Positions 7,388 through 15,130 of a stretch of DNA of 33,401 nt are shown here, in pieces. The stretch is taken from assembly GCA_016235455.1 (NCBI GenBank), contig JACRKZ010000095.1:1-33401 (forward strand). Reading direction: 5' to 3'. Position numbers and translations under genes: made by a program. The notes below the pieces were generated by a model. It was given only the letters and a program-made list of their open reading frames with translations. It made no database searches and had not been told where the DNA came from. This DNA is from Armatimonadota bacterium. Lineage in GTDB: Bacteria > Armatimonadota > UBA10988. Position 1 is the stretch's first letter; each line of letters starts with the position of its first letter.

Positions 7388-9843
7388 TGGACGCCGACAC
7401 GGTACTTCTCGCGCACCGCCTCGGCCTCGAGCCGGTTAGACAGGTCCTCGACCCAGCCTGACACCACGAACCGGCCCAGCGTGCCCATGGTCTTGCTGTA
7501 TTCGAGCGCCAGCCGGCCGGTGGTCACCGAGAGCGGACCCACGGCCCCGCTCTCGGTGTAGGTGGCCTTGAGCGCGCCGAGCCACTTGGCGTCCCAGCTC
7601 AGCGTGGCACTGCGCTCGATCATCGCGGTCAGCGTGTTGCCCGCATCGTGCCGCGTCTGCCAGTGGCCCAGCAGGCGCAGACCGTTGAACATGAAGTTCT
7701 CGGGGGTGGCCACATCGACGGTCACCGACTGGCCCGGCGTCACCGCGGAGGCCGAAGACAGGTCGCCCGGCGTCCGCTCGAAGGCCACCTTCGCCTCGCC
7801 GGTGCCCAGCAGCTTGTGCGTGGCCGCCACCTTCACCGTGCGTCGGCTGTCAGCCGTCCAGTCGCTGTTGGTGCCGGCGTTCTGCTGCACCTCGCCCTGC
7901 ATGGTCAAGCCGCGCCACGGCGAGAACGTGGCGGTCACGAACGCTGTGGGCGTGAACAGCCCGCCGGCCGAGCGCGATTCGCGGTAGCCCATCTCCAGCA
8001 CCGACTTGCCGCCCGGCGCAAAGGCCAGCGCGGCCTCGCGGTTCTCGCGGTCGAGCGCCTGGTCACTTTCGTAGAACGACCAGGTGCCGCGCGCACGCAG
8101 ACCGAACAGCAACGGCTGGGTCAGGTTGACCGACGACTCCGACAGGCTGTGCGGGCCCTCGGCATACTGCGCCGTGGCCGTGGGCTGGCGCCACCACAAG
8201 GTCCGGCGTTCGGCCCCGACCTGGCTGCGGCCCGGCTTGACGGTGGTGCCCACGCGGTAGTGCCAGGCGTTGTCCACGCCGGAACCGAGCACCTTGCTGC
8301 GCCCGGCAATCTGGAAGCTGGAATCGGTCGTGTCACCCCACTGGTCGTAGGCCGCCTGCACCGACCACCAGTCCATGAGCTTGCGGTCGAGCGTGGCACC
8401 CACGTAGTGGCCATCGGGCTTGGTCGGGTCGACCTCCAGCCGGCCGCGCGCCACCAGACCGGCACCGGTCTCGATGGTGGCTTGATGCGTGGCCCGCCAG
8501 GTGCTGTCGCTGCGCTCGGTGGAGTCGTTGCCTGTGTAGCGCAGCGTGATGGCTCGGCCCATCTGATAGCTCGCCTCCAGCCGCCGCAGCACCTCGCCCG
8601 TGGTGGGCTGGGCCGCGCCGTTGCCGGGCGCGCCGCTGCCGGCCGAAGCGCCGCTCAGGCTGCTCTCGGCGGTCAGGGCCAATTTGTGCCGGCCGCGCGC
8701 CACACTCAGCTGCACCTGGTCGCTGGCCTGCGGTGACGAGCCCCACAGGTCACGATGACCGTAGCCGAGCTCCACCCCGTCGAACGGCCGCAGCGTGAAC
8801 GCGCGCTCCTCGCTGTCGGAGCCGCTGGTGCCTTGTACCTGGCGCACCTTTGACCACGTGGCGCTCAAGGCCTTCAGGTTGACCTCGACGCTGTCGTTGT
8901 CCTCGTGGCCGCCACGGAGGCCCATCAGGCTGCCGTAGCCGGCCTCGCGCAGCCAGGCGGCATCCTGGTCGGCGCGCCGCGTCGAGCGCGCCAGCGTCAC
9001 TGGCCCAAACCCGATCTTGTTGCTGACATCGCTGACCCGGACGCCGTTGCGGTCGAGTACGCGGTCGGACCGAGACACCGAGAGCCGGCCCGTCTTGTAG
9101 CCGTACTCCTGGTAGTCGTCCTTCAGCCCGGTGAGCGCATTGAGGTTGGTGAACCCGCCGCCCGAGCCGCGACTGCGCGAGCCCAGGCCGTAGCCTTCCT
9201 TGCTCAGCAGGCGGTCGTGCGCCGCGGACTCCAGCTTCAGCGTGTCGTCGATGGCCAGCCGCTCGCGGCTGTACCACGCGCCCAAGGCGCTGACCGACAT
9301 GAGTTCGCGACCAAGCCCGGTGCCAAAGGCCAGATCGGAGGTGCGGCCACCGTCGAAGGTCAGGTTGAACGTACGGCCCTTCCAACTGGCCGAGTAGTCG
9401 GCGCGGCGGACACCCATCTCGCCCGAGGCCACGCCGAGCGGCTCGGCGGCCGCCACGCGGCGATCGGCCTCGGCCACGTTGAAGCCTACCTGCAGGCCAT
9501 GGCGCGGCACTTCGCCGCGGTAGTTGACCTGCCAGGTCTGCGTGGCTTGCCCTGGGCGCGAGGAGAACAGACCGACGCCTTCGCCATACTTCCAGGTCAG
9601 ATTGCCCTGGCCGGTGACCGGGTCGGTGCCCTGGTACAGCGTCGAGCGGTAGTACTCGCCCGGCAGCACCAGCGCCCCACCCGACTGCTGCAACTTGGAC
9701 GGCGCCGCGGCCGGAGCGGCCGCCGCAGGCTTGTCCTCGGCGCGAGCGCCGCCCAGGCAGAGGCCCAAAGCGAAACAGACCAGCCAGCTCATGTGGAGCC
9801 TGGTTGGTCTGTTCCTGAACGCGGTTGGGTCTTTGAGATGCAC
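7369..9843 (-). CDS. Predicted outer-membrane beta-barrel protein
   Basis: An 824-residue exported protein. A signal peptide with core SWLVCFALGLCLGGARA ends near residue 35. A short Ala/Pro-rich linker follows, then many amphipathic strands with alternating aromatic and small residues, typical of large barrels (for example NLTWKYGEGVGLF, RTFNLTFDGGRT, AITLRYTGNDST, YVGATLDRKLMDWWSVQAAYDQWG, FVVSGWVEDLSN). It ends VHYELPL. There is no TonB plug or POTRA domain that I can see. The GTG at 9843 has AGG five bases upstream and is kept; an in-frame ATG at 9792 would start exactly at the signal peptide and is a real alternative. It lies 18 bp after the anti-sigma-like gene and is probably co-transcribed. 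Its stop lies inside the convergent transporter gene. The role (porin, adhesin or assembly barrel) is unknown. Confidence 0.72.
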   Translation of the reverse strand: MHLKDPTAFRNRPTRLHMSWLVCFALGLCLGGARAEDKPAAAAPAAAPSKLQQSGGALVLPGEYYRSTLYQGTDPVTGQGNLTWKYGEGVGLFSSRPGQATQTWQVNYRGEVPRHGLQVGFNVAEADRRVAAAEPLGVASGEMGVRRADYSASWKGRTFNLTFDGGRTSDLAFGTGLGRELMSVSALGAWYSRERLAIDDTLKLESAAHDRLLSKEGYGLGSRSRGSGGGFTNLNALTGLKDDYQEYGYKTGRLSVSRSDRVLDRNGVRVSDVSNKIGFGPVTLARSTRRADQDAAWLREAGYGSLMGLRGGHEDNDSVEVNLKALSATWSKVRQVQGTSGSDSEERAFTLRPFDGVELGYGHRDLWGSSPQASDQVQLSVARGRHKLALTAESSLSGASAGSGAPGNGAAQPTTGEVLRRLEASYQMGRAITLRYTGNDSTERSDSTWRATHQATIETGAGLVARGRLEVDPTKPDGHYVGATLDRKLMDWWSVQAAYDQWGDTTDSSFQIAGRSKVLGSGVDNAWHYRVGTTVKPGRSQVGAERRTLWWRQPTATAQYAEGPHSLSESSVNLTQPLLFGLRARGTWSFYESDQALDRENREAALAFAPGGKSVLEMGYRESRSAGGLFTPTAFVTATFSPWRGLTMQGEVQQNAGTNSDWTADSRRTVKVAATHKLLGTGEAKVAFERTPGDLSSASAVTPGQSVTVDVATPENFMFNGLRLLGHWQTRHDAGNTLTAMIERSATLSWDAKWLGALKATYTESGAVGPLSVTTGRLALEYSKTMGTLGRFVVSGWVEDLSNRLEAEAVREKYRVGVHYELPL

Positions 9844-9861
9844 GCGGACCTCACTCGGTCG

Positions 9862-10977
9862 CTAGAACGGCGGCACCTCAATTTGCCGTAAAGGGTCCGG
9901 GCGGGACCCTCCCTTCTCGGCGCCACCCAGGACGCCACCGGTGCCGCTGCCTTCAACTGAACTATCAGACGCTCGCCCGCTGCCCGCCGCCAACCCCGAG
10001 TTGCCCGGTTCTACCGGCGTACGTCGCGGCGGAGGCGGCGACGTCGCGGTCGAAGAGCCGAGCACGCGGCTGGCCGGGGCGCCTAGACTGGCACCTGAAT
10101 CCTTGACGTTCGTGCCACTGCCGGTGTTCCGCGGCGTCGTATTGCGGCGCGGCGGCGGCGGCGTGGTGGAGCGGTGCGCGTCGACCGGCGCGGAAGGCTG
10201 GCGCAACGTGGTGTTGGCCGAGCGCGACGCGTCGGGCGCCGTGCCGGTCACCGGCTGACCGGGCCGCACCGGCGAGTTGGCCAGCGGCTGACCACCGGGC
10301 ATCGGCTGGCCCAGGCCATTGGCCGCGGGAGCGGGCGGTGTGACCACCGGGCTCGGGTTGGTGGTGGTGGTGCCGGCGCTCAACGGCGCGGTGGCGCGCG
10401 AGGCGCGTCCCCAGTGGAAGGCCAGGGCAAACACCGCGGCCGTGGCCAGCAGCGTGGTGGCAATGCGGCGCACGCCCACCGACGTCAGCCGAGGCCGACG
10501 CGCGGCCCGCTGCGCGCCGGATTCGCCGCCGCGGTCCTTGGCTACTCTTATACGGTCGGACAGGTTGTTCGGCGGTTCCTCGTCGACCACGCTGGACAGC
10601 GCGGAGAACATGGCGGCGTGCAGCCGCGCCTTCTCGGCAAAGTCGGCGTCGACGAGCAGATAGTGGTCGACCACCTGGCGTTGGGGCAGACTCAGATCGT
10701 CCTCGAAGTAGGCGTCAAGCCACTCCAGCGCGGTTTGGCGGTCCACTTCCACCGGTGAAGACTCGGCCACGGCTCGCAGGATGCGCGAGCGCAGGTCGGT
10801 GGGCGGATCCGCTTGCGGGATGCCACGCACCATCTTCACCGCCGCGGCCACGGGCTCAAAGTCCCGCAGGTCCTCGGGGTGGATATCGAGCCACGCCTTG
10901 AGCGTCAACTCGTCCTGTTCCGCCAGCTCACCGTCGATGGCTGCTGACAGGTTCTCGAGCCGTTCGGTCCGGTTCAT
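9862..10977 (-). CDS. Anti-sigma-factor-like membrane protein, Pro/Thr/Gly-rich tail
   Basis: A 371-residue protein. The N-terminal cytoplasmic part shows what look like two related helical modules, about residues 2-70 (LENLSAAIDGELAEQDELTL) and 75-150 (ALEWLDAYFEDDLSLPQRQ). Both resemble the anti-sigma domain of zinc-type regulators, yet the whole protein has no cysteine. One transmembrane helix follows at about 175-192 (RRIATTLLATAAVFALAFHWG). The remaining 180 residues are low-complexity Pro, Thr, Ser, Gly and Arg, presumably periplasmic, with repeated PPPPRR. The ATG at 10977 is preferred; an in-frame GTG at 10989 would add four residues. Neither has a strong ribosome site. No sigma-factor gene lies beside it, which is unusual. 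It precedes the barrel gene in one transcript. The anti-sigma call is by resemblance only. Confidence 0.55.
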   Translation of the reverse strand: MNRTERLENLSAAIDGELAEQDELTLKAWLDIHPEDLRDFEPVAAAVKMVRGIPQADPPTDLRSRILRAVAESSPVEVDRQTALEWLDAYFEDDLSLPQRQVVDHYLLVDADFAEKARLHAAMFSALSSVVDEEPPNNLSDRIRVAKDRGGESGAQRAARRPRLTSVGVRRIATTLLATAAVFALAFHWGRASRATAPLSAGTTTTNPSPVVTPPAPAANGLGQPMPGGQPLANSPVRPGQPVTGTAPDASRSANTTLRQPSAPVDAHRSTTPPPPRRNTTPRNTGSGTNVKDSGASLGAPASRVLGSSTATSPPPPRRTPVEPGNSGLAAGSGRASDSSVEGSGTGGVLGGAEKGGSRPDPLRQIEVPPF

Positions 10978-11029
10978 CGCTCTACTCACTCACGCCGAGC
11001 CACGCCTGACCCTTACGATAGGGCCGTCG

Positions 11030-11051
11030 GCGTCCGCATCGCGGCGGACGC
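11030..11051 (-). promoter_or_regulatory. Hairpin in the anti-sigma-like gene leader
   Basis: A perfect 8-bp stem, GCGTCCGC paired with GCGGACGC, closes a 6-base loop. It lies about 50 bases upstream of the anti-sigma-like start codon. It has no U-run, so it is not a standard terminator. It could be a leader structure or chance in GC-rich DNA. Confidence 0.4.
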
Positions 11052-11143
11052 AACCCGCGGTGGAGTCAGACACAGCGACCAACACCCGGTTTCCGCAGGA
11101 CCCCGGCATTTGGCCATCCGAGCCCAATCGCCTCCCGAGTCGC

Positions 11144-11168
11144 GTCCGAACGCCCTTCGGGCTCGGAC
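11144..11168. promoter_or_regulatory. Stem-loop, possible tRNA-His terminator or leader structure
   Basis: GCCC-TTC-GGGC extended by a 6-bp stem (GTCCGA with TCGGAC) past a two-base bulge. On the minus strand it is about 120 bases after the tRNA-His 3' end. No T-run follows on the minus strand; on the plus strand TCTTCTC follows. Its role is open. Confidence 0.35.
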
Positions 11169-11227
11169 TCTTCTCGATCTGGTTAGACCTGTCCGGCGCC
11201 GAAATAGGTGCGCGCTCACATGAATCT

Positions 11228-11238
11228 ATTGTGACAAT
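11228..11238. promoter_or_regulatory. Palindrome ATTGTGACAAT, candidate operator
   Basis: A perfect palindrome of two 5-base arms around one G, set in the only clearly AT-rich patch of the intergenic region. Such short dyads often bind dimeric regulators. It lies about 250 bases upstream of the anti-sigma-like gene and 54 bases after tRNA-His on the same strand. Confidence 0.35.
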
Positions 11239-11291
11239 TCGCGCGCACGTCGGTCCAGCGGACTCGCTGCCCCGCATGAGAGATGAGAAAG

Positions 11292-11366
<75 letters not shown>

Positions 11367-11378
11367 AGAGATAGGCAC

Positions 11379-11407
11379 ATGCTAGCATGGCCGCGCAGAC
11401 TCGTCAA
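11379..11407 (-). promoter_or_regulatory. Sigma-70-type promoter of tRNA-His
   Basis: The minus strand reads TTGACG (11407 to 11402), a 17-base spacer, then TAGCAT (11384 to 11379). The predicted start is about 6 bases before the tRNA 5' end. The -10 lies inside the perfect 12-base palindrome CATGCTAGCATG (11378-11389). Confidence 0.7.
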
Positions 11408-11488
11408 GCTCGCCTGGTCCGCGCCCAACCGCTGGAAGGAGATCGCTGGCGCTCCACGAAGCGCTCCGGGTTGTCAACGGAGACCACC

Positions 11489-12397
11489 ATGCCAGGTACC
11501 GTTGCCTGCCCCAGTTGGCGCACACCGGCCTCGCCCGCGGCAGCGCTGGCACTGGCTGCGAGCGCCTTGGTCGTCGGCGTCGCGTTTGGCCTGGCCTACC
11601 ACCTCATCGCTCGCGTGGTGGACCTGGTGCTGCTCTCCGCGCTGTTCGCGGGTATCGTCGTGGGCATGCCCGTGGAGGCGGCCGCCCGGCGCCTGCGCAT
11701 GGCCAACTACGTCGTTGTCGGCCTGTGTGGCCTGCTGGCCGGAGCCAGTTGCAGCAGCACCAAGATCCTCCTCGATGGCGACCGCCTGCTGCGCCAGGTG
11801 CGCGCCCACCCCGACCCCGCGTGGTCGGCCACGACGCGTGCCGCGTTCGACTCCGCCATGCGTCGGCCCGCCACGCGCCTGCGGATGGCGATACCGGTGC
11901 AAGCCGAGACAGGCCTGGAAGTAACCCGGTTGGGCGTGTCGACAGCTCAACTTCAGGGCGTCGGCGCCTACGTGCTGCTGGCGCTCGAACTGCTCCTCTG
12001 CGCCGCGGTCGGCGGCATGGCGACGCGCGACCACTTCCGCCGCCATTGGTGCCCCGCCTGCGGCGAGCACTGCCACGCCGAGGTGCTGCTGGAGTTGGCT
12101 CAGGCCAGCGTGCCCGACCTACGGTCCGCCGTCGAGTCCGCCGACTGGCGAGCGCTGGCGCCCATCGCCTGGATGGGCGAGCAGCTGCAGCAAACCGAGC
12201 GCCGCGTCAACCTCGAACACTGCGGCCAGCCAGCCCACGACGGCTACCTGAGCCTGCGCGACCGGCCGGGTCGCTACCTGCAGTCGTGGCTGCTCTCGCC
12301 CGGAGACCTGGCCCGGCTCAGAGCCGAAATCGACTCGTGGCACGACGACTGGCCTGCGGCGGAATCGGCCGGAGCCGAGCCAGACGGCCATGTCTGA
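11489..12397 (+). CDS. Unknown membrane protein with CPxCGEHCH motif
   Basis: A 302-residue protein I do not recognise. Three hydrophobic segments lie near residues 16-37, 42-63 and 72-88, and a fourth at about 158-177. Between the third and fourth is a loop of about 70 residues. After the fourth, CPACGEHCH (residues 188-196) gives a zinc-ribbon-like cluster, though only three Cys and two His are close together. The C-terminal 100 residues are soluble and helical. The ATG at 11489 is chosen because GGAG lies about eight bases before it; the frame is open further upstream but runs toward the tRNA promoter. It stands alone on the plus strand and converges on the SAM adenosyltransferase gene with a 17-bp gap. 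No function can be given. Confidence 0.75.
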   Translation: MPGTVACPSWRTPASPAAALALAASALVVGVAFGLAYHLIARVVDLVLLSALFAGIVVGMPVEAAARRLRMANYVVVGLCGLLAGASCSSTKILLDGDRLLRQVRAHPDPAWSATTRAAFDSAMRRPATRLRMAIPVQAETGLEVTRLGVSTAQLQGVGAYVLLALELLLCAAVGGMATRDHFRRHWCPACGEHCHAEVLLELAQASVPDLRSAVESADWRALAPIAWMGEQLQQTERRVNLEHCGQPAHDGYLSLRDRPGRYLQSWLLSPGDLARLRAEIDSWHDDWPAAESAGAEPDGHV

Positions 12398-12414
12398 CCG
12401 CGTGGCGGCGCCTA

Positions 12415-13206
12415 TCAGGCCCGTTCGACCAAGACCTCGGTGCCCGGCACCAGGCCCAGCGCCTCCGCGGCCGAGCCGCGGTTGACCGCGATCTCCAGCC
12501 GGCCGGCACTGCCCAGGTAGGCCAGCGGTTGGCCCGCGGGCACATCGGCGAACGCCTGGCTCAGGCCGGCAATGACCGTCGAGCCGACCGTCACCTTGAC
12601 GTTGTCACCCAACGCGGCCAGGTGCGCCGCGCGCAGGCTGCTGATCAGGTTGCCAAAGTGGTCGGAGGTGAGGATCTCCCCGCGCGCCAGGCCGGACTCC
12701 ACGTCCACCAGCGGCTCGGGCAGGCGCACCAGCGTGGCCGGGTCGACCGGCGAGCCCATGGCGCCCACGGGCACGCCAGCAGCCATGTAGCCCGCGCACG
12801 AGGCGAAGACGTCGCGCCCGTGGAAGGTGCTGCTGACCGGCTGACAATGGAAGGCCGAGTTGTCCAGCGCGGTGACCGCCACCGGGTTGATCGCGTTGGC
12901 CAGGATCTCGGTGAACACGCCATTGTCGGGACCGACATAGACCTGGTCGTCACAGACGATGGCGACCGCCAGGCGGTCGGTGCCCACCGTCGGGTCAACC
13001 ACCACGACATGGATGGTCCCGGCCGGATAGTACGGCGCCACCGCGCCAATGACGCACGATGCGTGGCGCAGGTCGCCCGCGGGCACTTCGTGCGACAGAT
13101 CGACGATGGTGGCCGCGGCCGAGCGCGACAGGATGACGCCCTTCATGGCGCCCGCGAAGCCGTCGCGATAGCCATAGTCCGTAAGCAGCGTGATTCGACT
13201 AGCCAT
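12415..13206 (-). CDS. SAM hydroxide adenosyltransferase (SAM hydrolase, PF01887 type)
   Basis: A 263-residue cytosolic enzyme of the family formerly called DUF62, which splits S-adenosylmethionine with water (or halide in the fluorinase/chlorinase branch) to adenosine and methionine. Family signatures are all present in order: TDYGYRDGFAGAMKG at the N-terminus, DLSHEVPAGDLRHA, HVVVVDPTVGT, YVGPDNGVF, FHGRDVFA, and SDHFGNLISSL in the second domain. The usual DPGVG box reads DPTVG here. The length is typical. The ATG at 13206 has AGAGG eight bases upstream and lies nine bases after the oxidoreductase stop, so it is the last gene of the long minus-strand run. No trimeric halogenase loop can be judged by eye; hydroxide activity is the common assumption. 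Confidence 0.9.
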   Translation of the reverse strand: MASRITLLTDYGYRDGFAGAMKGVILSRSAAATIVDLSHEVPAGDLRHASCVIGAVAPYYPAGTIHVVVVDPTVGTDRLAVAIVCDDQVYVGPDNGVFTEILANAINPVAVTALDNSAFHCQPVSSTFHGRDVFASCAGYMAAGVPVGAMGSPVDPATLVRLPEPLVDVESGLARGEILTSDHFGNLISSLRAAHLAALGDNVKVTVGSTVIAGLSQAFADVPAGQPLAYLGSAGRLEIAVNRGSAAEALGLVPGTEVLVERA

Positions 13207-13215
13207 AGGTATCCT

Positions 13216-14190
13216 CTAGGTGCCCCGTCGCGCCGCGGACAGGTAAGCCTGGCGCAACCAGTGCGTGTTCACTCGGCCATCGGCAGCGCTCGTGCGCGGC
13301 GGCGGTCCGCCGCGCAGCGCTTGTTGGAAGTCCAGCAACTCGAGGCGGTAGACATCGTCCTCGGCCAGCACTACTTCCTCGACGCCCGCGGGTGTGCTTC
13401 GCCACAGCCCGCCATCCACCTGCCGGGCTGTACCGTGCGTACCATACACCTCCACGGCCGTGTGGTTGCCCGCCGTGGCAAAGCTCATCTCCAGCACGCC
13501 CAGCGCGCCGGACTCGAACCGCAGAGCCAGCAGCGCGGAGTCCTCGACCGGCACCGCCCAGGCCCGGCTTGCCACCTGCGCCTCGACCGACGCCAACGGC
13601 CCGACCAGCCAAACGGCGAGATCGAGCAGGTGGCTGCCCAGGTCCATGACCACGCCGCCGCCGGCCTGGGCCGGGTCGGCCCGCCAGAGTACGGCGTCCA
13701 GCGGGTACCACTTGGCCATCTGCGCGCGCAGGTAGGTGCAGTCGCCCAGATCGCCGGCCAGCAGCCAGTCGCGCAAGCGGACCATGGCGGCGCTGTGGCG
13801 CATGGGGAAGCAGACGCTGAGCAGCACGCCGGCCCGTTCGGCCGCCTGCTCCATGGCCTCGCAGTCGGCCACGGTCAGCGCCATGGGCTTCTCGAGCAGG
13901 ATGTGCCGACCGGCCGCGGCCGCCGCCTCGACCAGCGCGCGGTGGCTCGCGGGCGGCGTGGCGATGTAGACGGCCTCCAGGCGCGGATCGGCCAGCATCG
14001 CATGGACATCGTCATAGGCGGCATCGGCGCCAAACTCGGCGGCGATGGCCTCGGCGCGGGCCATCTCGCGCACCATGACCGCGCCGACGCGTACCTGGGG
14101 GAGGCCGGCTACCGCGGGCAACATACGCCGGCGGGCCACGCCGCCGGCGCCGACGAAGCCCCACACCACACGCGCGTCAGCGGCCGACAC
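13216..14190 (-). CDS. Gfo/Idh/MocA family oxidoreductase
   Basis: A 324-residue NAD(P)-dependent sugar or polyol dehydrogenase. The Rossmann opening reads WGFVGAGGVARRRMLPA, followed by the family hallmarks VYIATPPASHRALVEAAAAAG and HILLEKPMAL (the EKP lysine) and, in the second domain, GGGVVMDLGSHLLDLAVWLVG with the DxGxHxxD active-site pattern. The start is taken as GTG at 14190, inside the end of the LON-domain gene (14-bp overlap), with GGAG about ten bases upstream. An open frame continues to 14238 but would add residues that do not fit the fold. The next gene starts nine bases after its stop. Substrate unknown. Confidence 0.88.
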   Translation of the reverse strand: MSAADARVVWGFVGAGGVARRRMLPAVAGLPQVRVGAVMVREMARAEAIAAEFGADAAYDDVHAMLADPRLEAVYIATPPASHRALVEAAAAAGRHILLEKPMALTVADCEAMEQAAERAGVLLSVCFPMRHSAAMVRLRDWLLAGDLGDCTYLRAQMAKWYPLDAVLWRADPAQAGGGVVMDLGSHLLDLAVWLVGPLASVEAQVASRAWAVPVEDSALLALRFESGALGVLEMSFATAGNHTAVEVYGTHGTARQVDGGLWRSTPAGVEEVVLAEDDVYRLELLDFQQALRGGPPPRTSAADGRVNTHWLRQAYLSAARRGT

Positions 14191-14887
14191 TGCGCAGGAT
14201 CTCCTCGCTGAGATGCTCGTCGTAGTCGAGCCGGCCATTGCCGGTGCAGATGCGCGTAGCTTCCTTGTCGATGGCGATGCGCCGGCCGAGTAGCGCGGTG
14301 CTGGCGCGCAGCCCTTCGGCCACGCGGCGCAGGCGTTCGGCGGTATCGGTCAGTTCCAACAGCGCCTGGCGCTCGCCCGCATCGGCCTGCAGGCTGCTGG
14401 CCAGCGCGAAGCTGAGTTGGCGCGGGTCGCCGGGGAAGACGGGATCGGGCACCGGCTGGCCCAGCGCATCGCGAACCAGGCGGAAGTGCTCGCCGGCCAG
14501 GCGGGTCACCTCCTCGCGCAGGTTCTGGTCGACATCCTGGGTGTCTGGCTCGTCGTCGAAGAACTCCACATCGGCGCGCAGCAGCCCATGGTCGTCGACA
14601 TACGACAGCACCCGGAAGCGATGCTCGCCGAAGGCGAGCAGCATGTAGCGGCCCTCCTCCATCTCGCGGTGCTCACGGATGCGCGCCACGGTGCCGACCA
14701 GATGCGGCACGGCCGGGCCGCCCACCTCCTGGCCCGAGCGCAGCAGCGTCACGCCGAAGCGGCGGTCGCCGGCCAGACAGTCCTCAACCATGCTGATGTA
14801 GCGCGGCTCGAAGATGTGCAGCGGCAGCATCATATGGGGGAACAGCACGATGCTTTGCAGTGGAAAGAGCGGTAGCGCAACACCCAT
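14177..14887 (-). CDS. LON substrate-binding-domain protein (PF02190 type)
   Basis: A 236-residue stand-alone protein that matches the N-terminal substrate-binding domain of Lon protease without ATPase or protease parts. The opening LPLFPLQSIVLFPHMMLPLHIFEPRY is the family signature in short blocks, followed by FGVTLLR, VGTVARI and the mostly helical second half. Such proteins are widespread; their role is poorly known. The ATG at 14887 has GGAGGG about eight bases upstream. It is 20 bases after the DUF1289 gene and overlaps the oxidoreductase gene by 14 bases. Confidence 0.88.
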   Translation of the reverse strand: MGVALPLFPLQSIVLFPHMMLPLHIFEPRYISMVEDCLAGDRRFGVTLLRSGQEVGGPAVPHLVGTVARIREHREMEEGRYMLLAFGEHRFRVLSYVDDHGLLRADVEFFDDEPDTQDVDQNLREEVTRLAGEHFRLVRDALGQPVPDPVFPGDPRQLSFALASSLQADAGERQALLELTDTAERLRRVAEGLRASTALLGRRIAIDKEATRICTGNGRLDYDEHLSEEILRSVGR

Positions 14888-14907
14888 GGCTCATCCCTCC
14901 GCCTCGG

Positions 14908-15123
14908 TCAAGGCCCGGTCCCTTGCCCGGCACGCTGCCTGGCCAGACTGGCTTCGACCCGCCGCCAGATGCGCTCGCGTCGGTCGTCGCTCAGGCCCGG
15001 CCAGCCCATGATCTCGTCCATGGTGCGGTGGCAACCACGGCAGTGGCCGGATGACTCATCGTAGACACACTGGTTGGTGCAGGGCGAGTAAGGTCGCTCG
15101 GCGCCGTGTTCCATCTGGCTCAT
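14908..15123 (-). CDS. DUF1289 small cysteine-rich protein
   Basis: A 71-residue protein with the pattern SPCTNQCVYDE...HCRGCHRT and then IMGWPGLSDDRRERIWRRV. This is the normal form of DUF1289 (YdhL-like) proteins: four Cys early, then a conserved Trp and a DxxR helix. The CRGCH looks like a c-type heme site, but there is no signal peptide and the family is thought to be cytosolic, so metal binding is more likely. The ATG at 15123 has AGAGG close upstream; it follows the cytochrome stop by seven bases. The role is unknown. Confidence 0.85.
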   Translation of the reverse strand: MSQMEHGAERPYSPCTNQCVYDESSGHCRGCHRTMDEIMGWPGLSDDRRERIWRRVEASLARQRAGQGTGP

Positions 15124-15130
15124 AGTCCTC

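Larger units (their letters stand above)
10978..11291. other. Intergenic region, 314 bp, probable leader of the anti-sigma-like operon
   Basis: I see no gene here on either strand. It lies between tRNA-His and the anti-sigma-like gene, both minus strand. It holds two hairpins (11030-11051 and 11144-11168) and an AT-rich island around 11218-11240 with the perfect palindrome ATTGTGACAAT. A promoter for the operon is expected in this stretch, but I cannot find a convincing -35/-10 pair. Confidence 0.6.

Noticed and set aside
11515..14211. Open frame of 898 codons on the plus strand
   Set aside because: It crosses three genes with clear families (membrane protein, SAM adenosyltransferase, oxidoreductase) in other frames and reads as low-complexity Arg/Gly/Ala sequence.
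14908..15123. CRGCH of the DUF1289 protein as a c-type heme site
   Set aside because: There is no signal peptide and the family is not known as cytochrome; the Cys set fits metal binding better.
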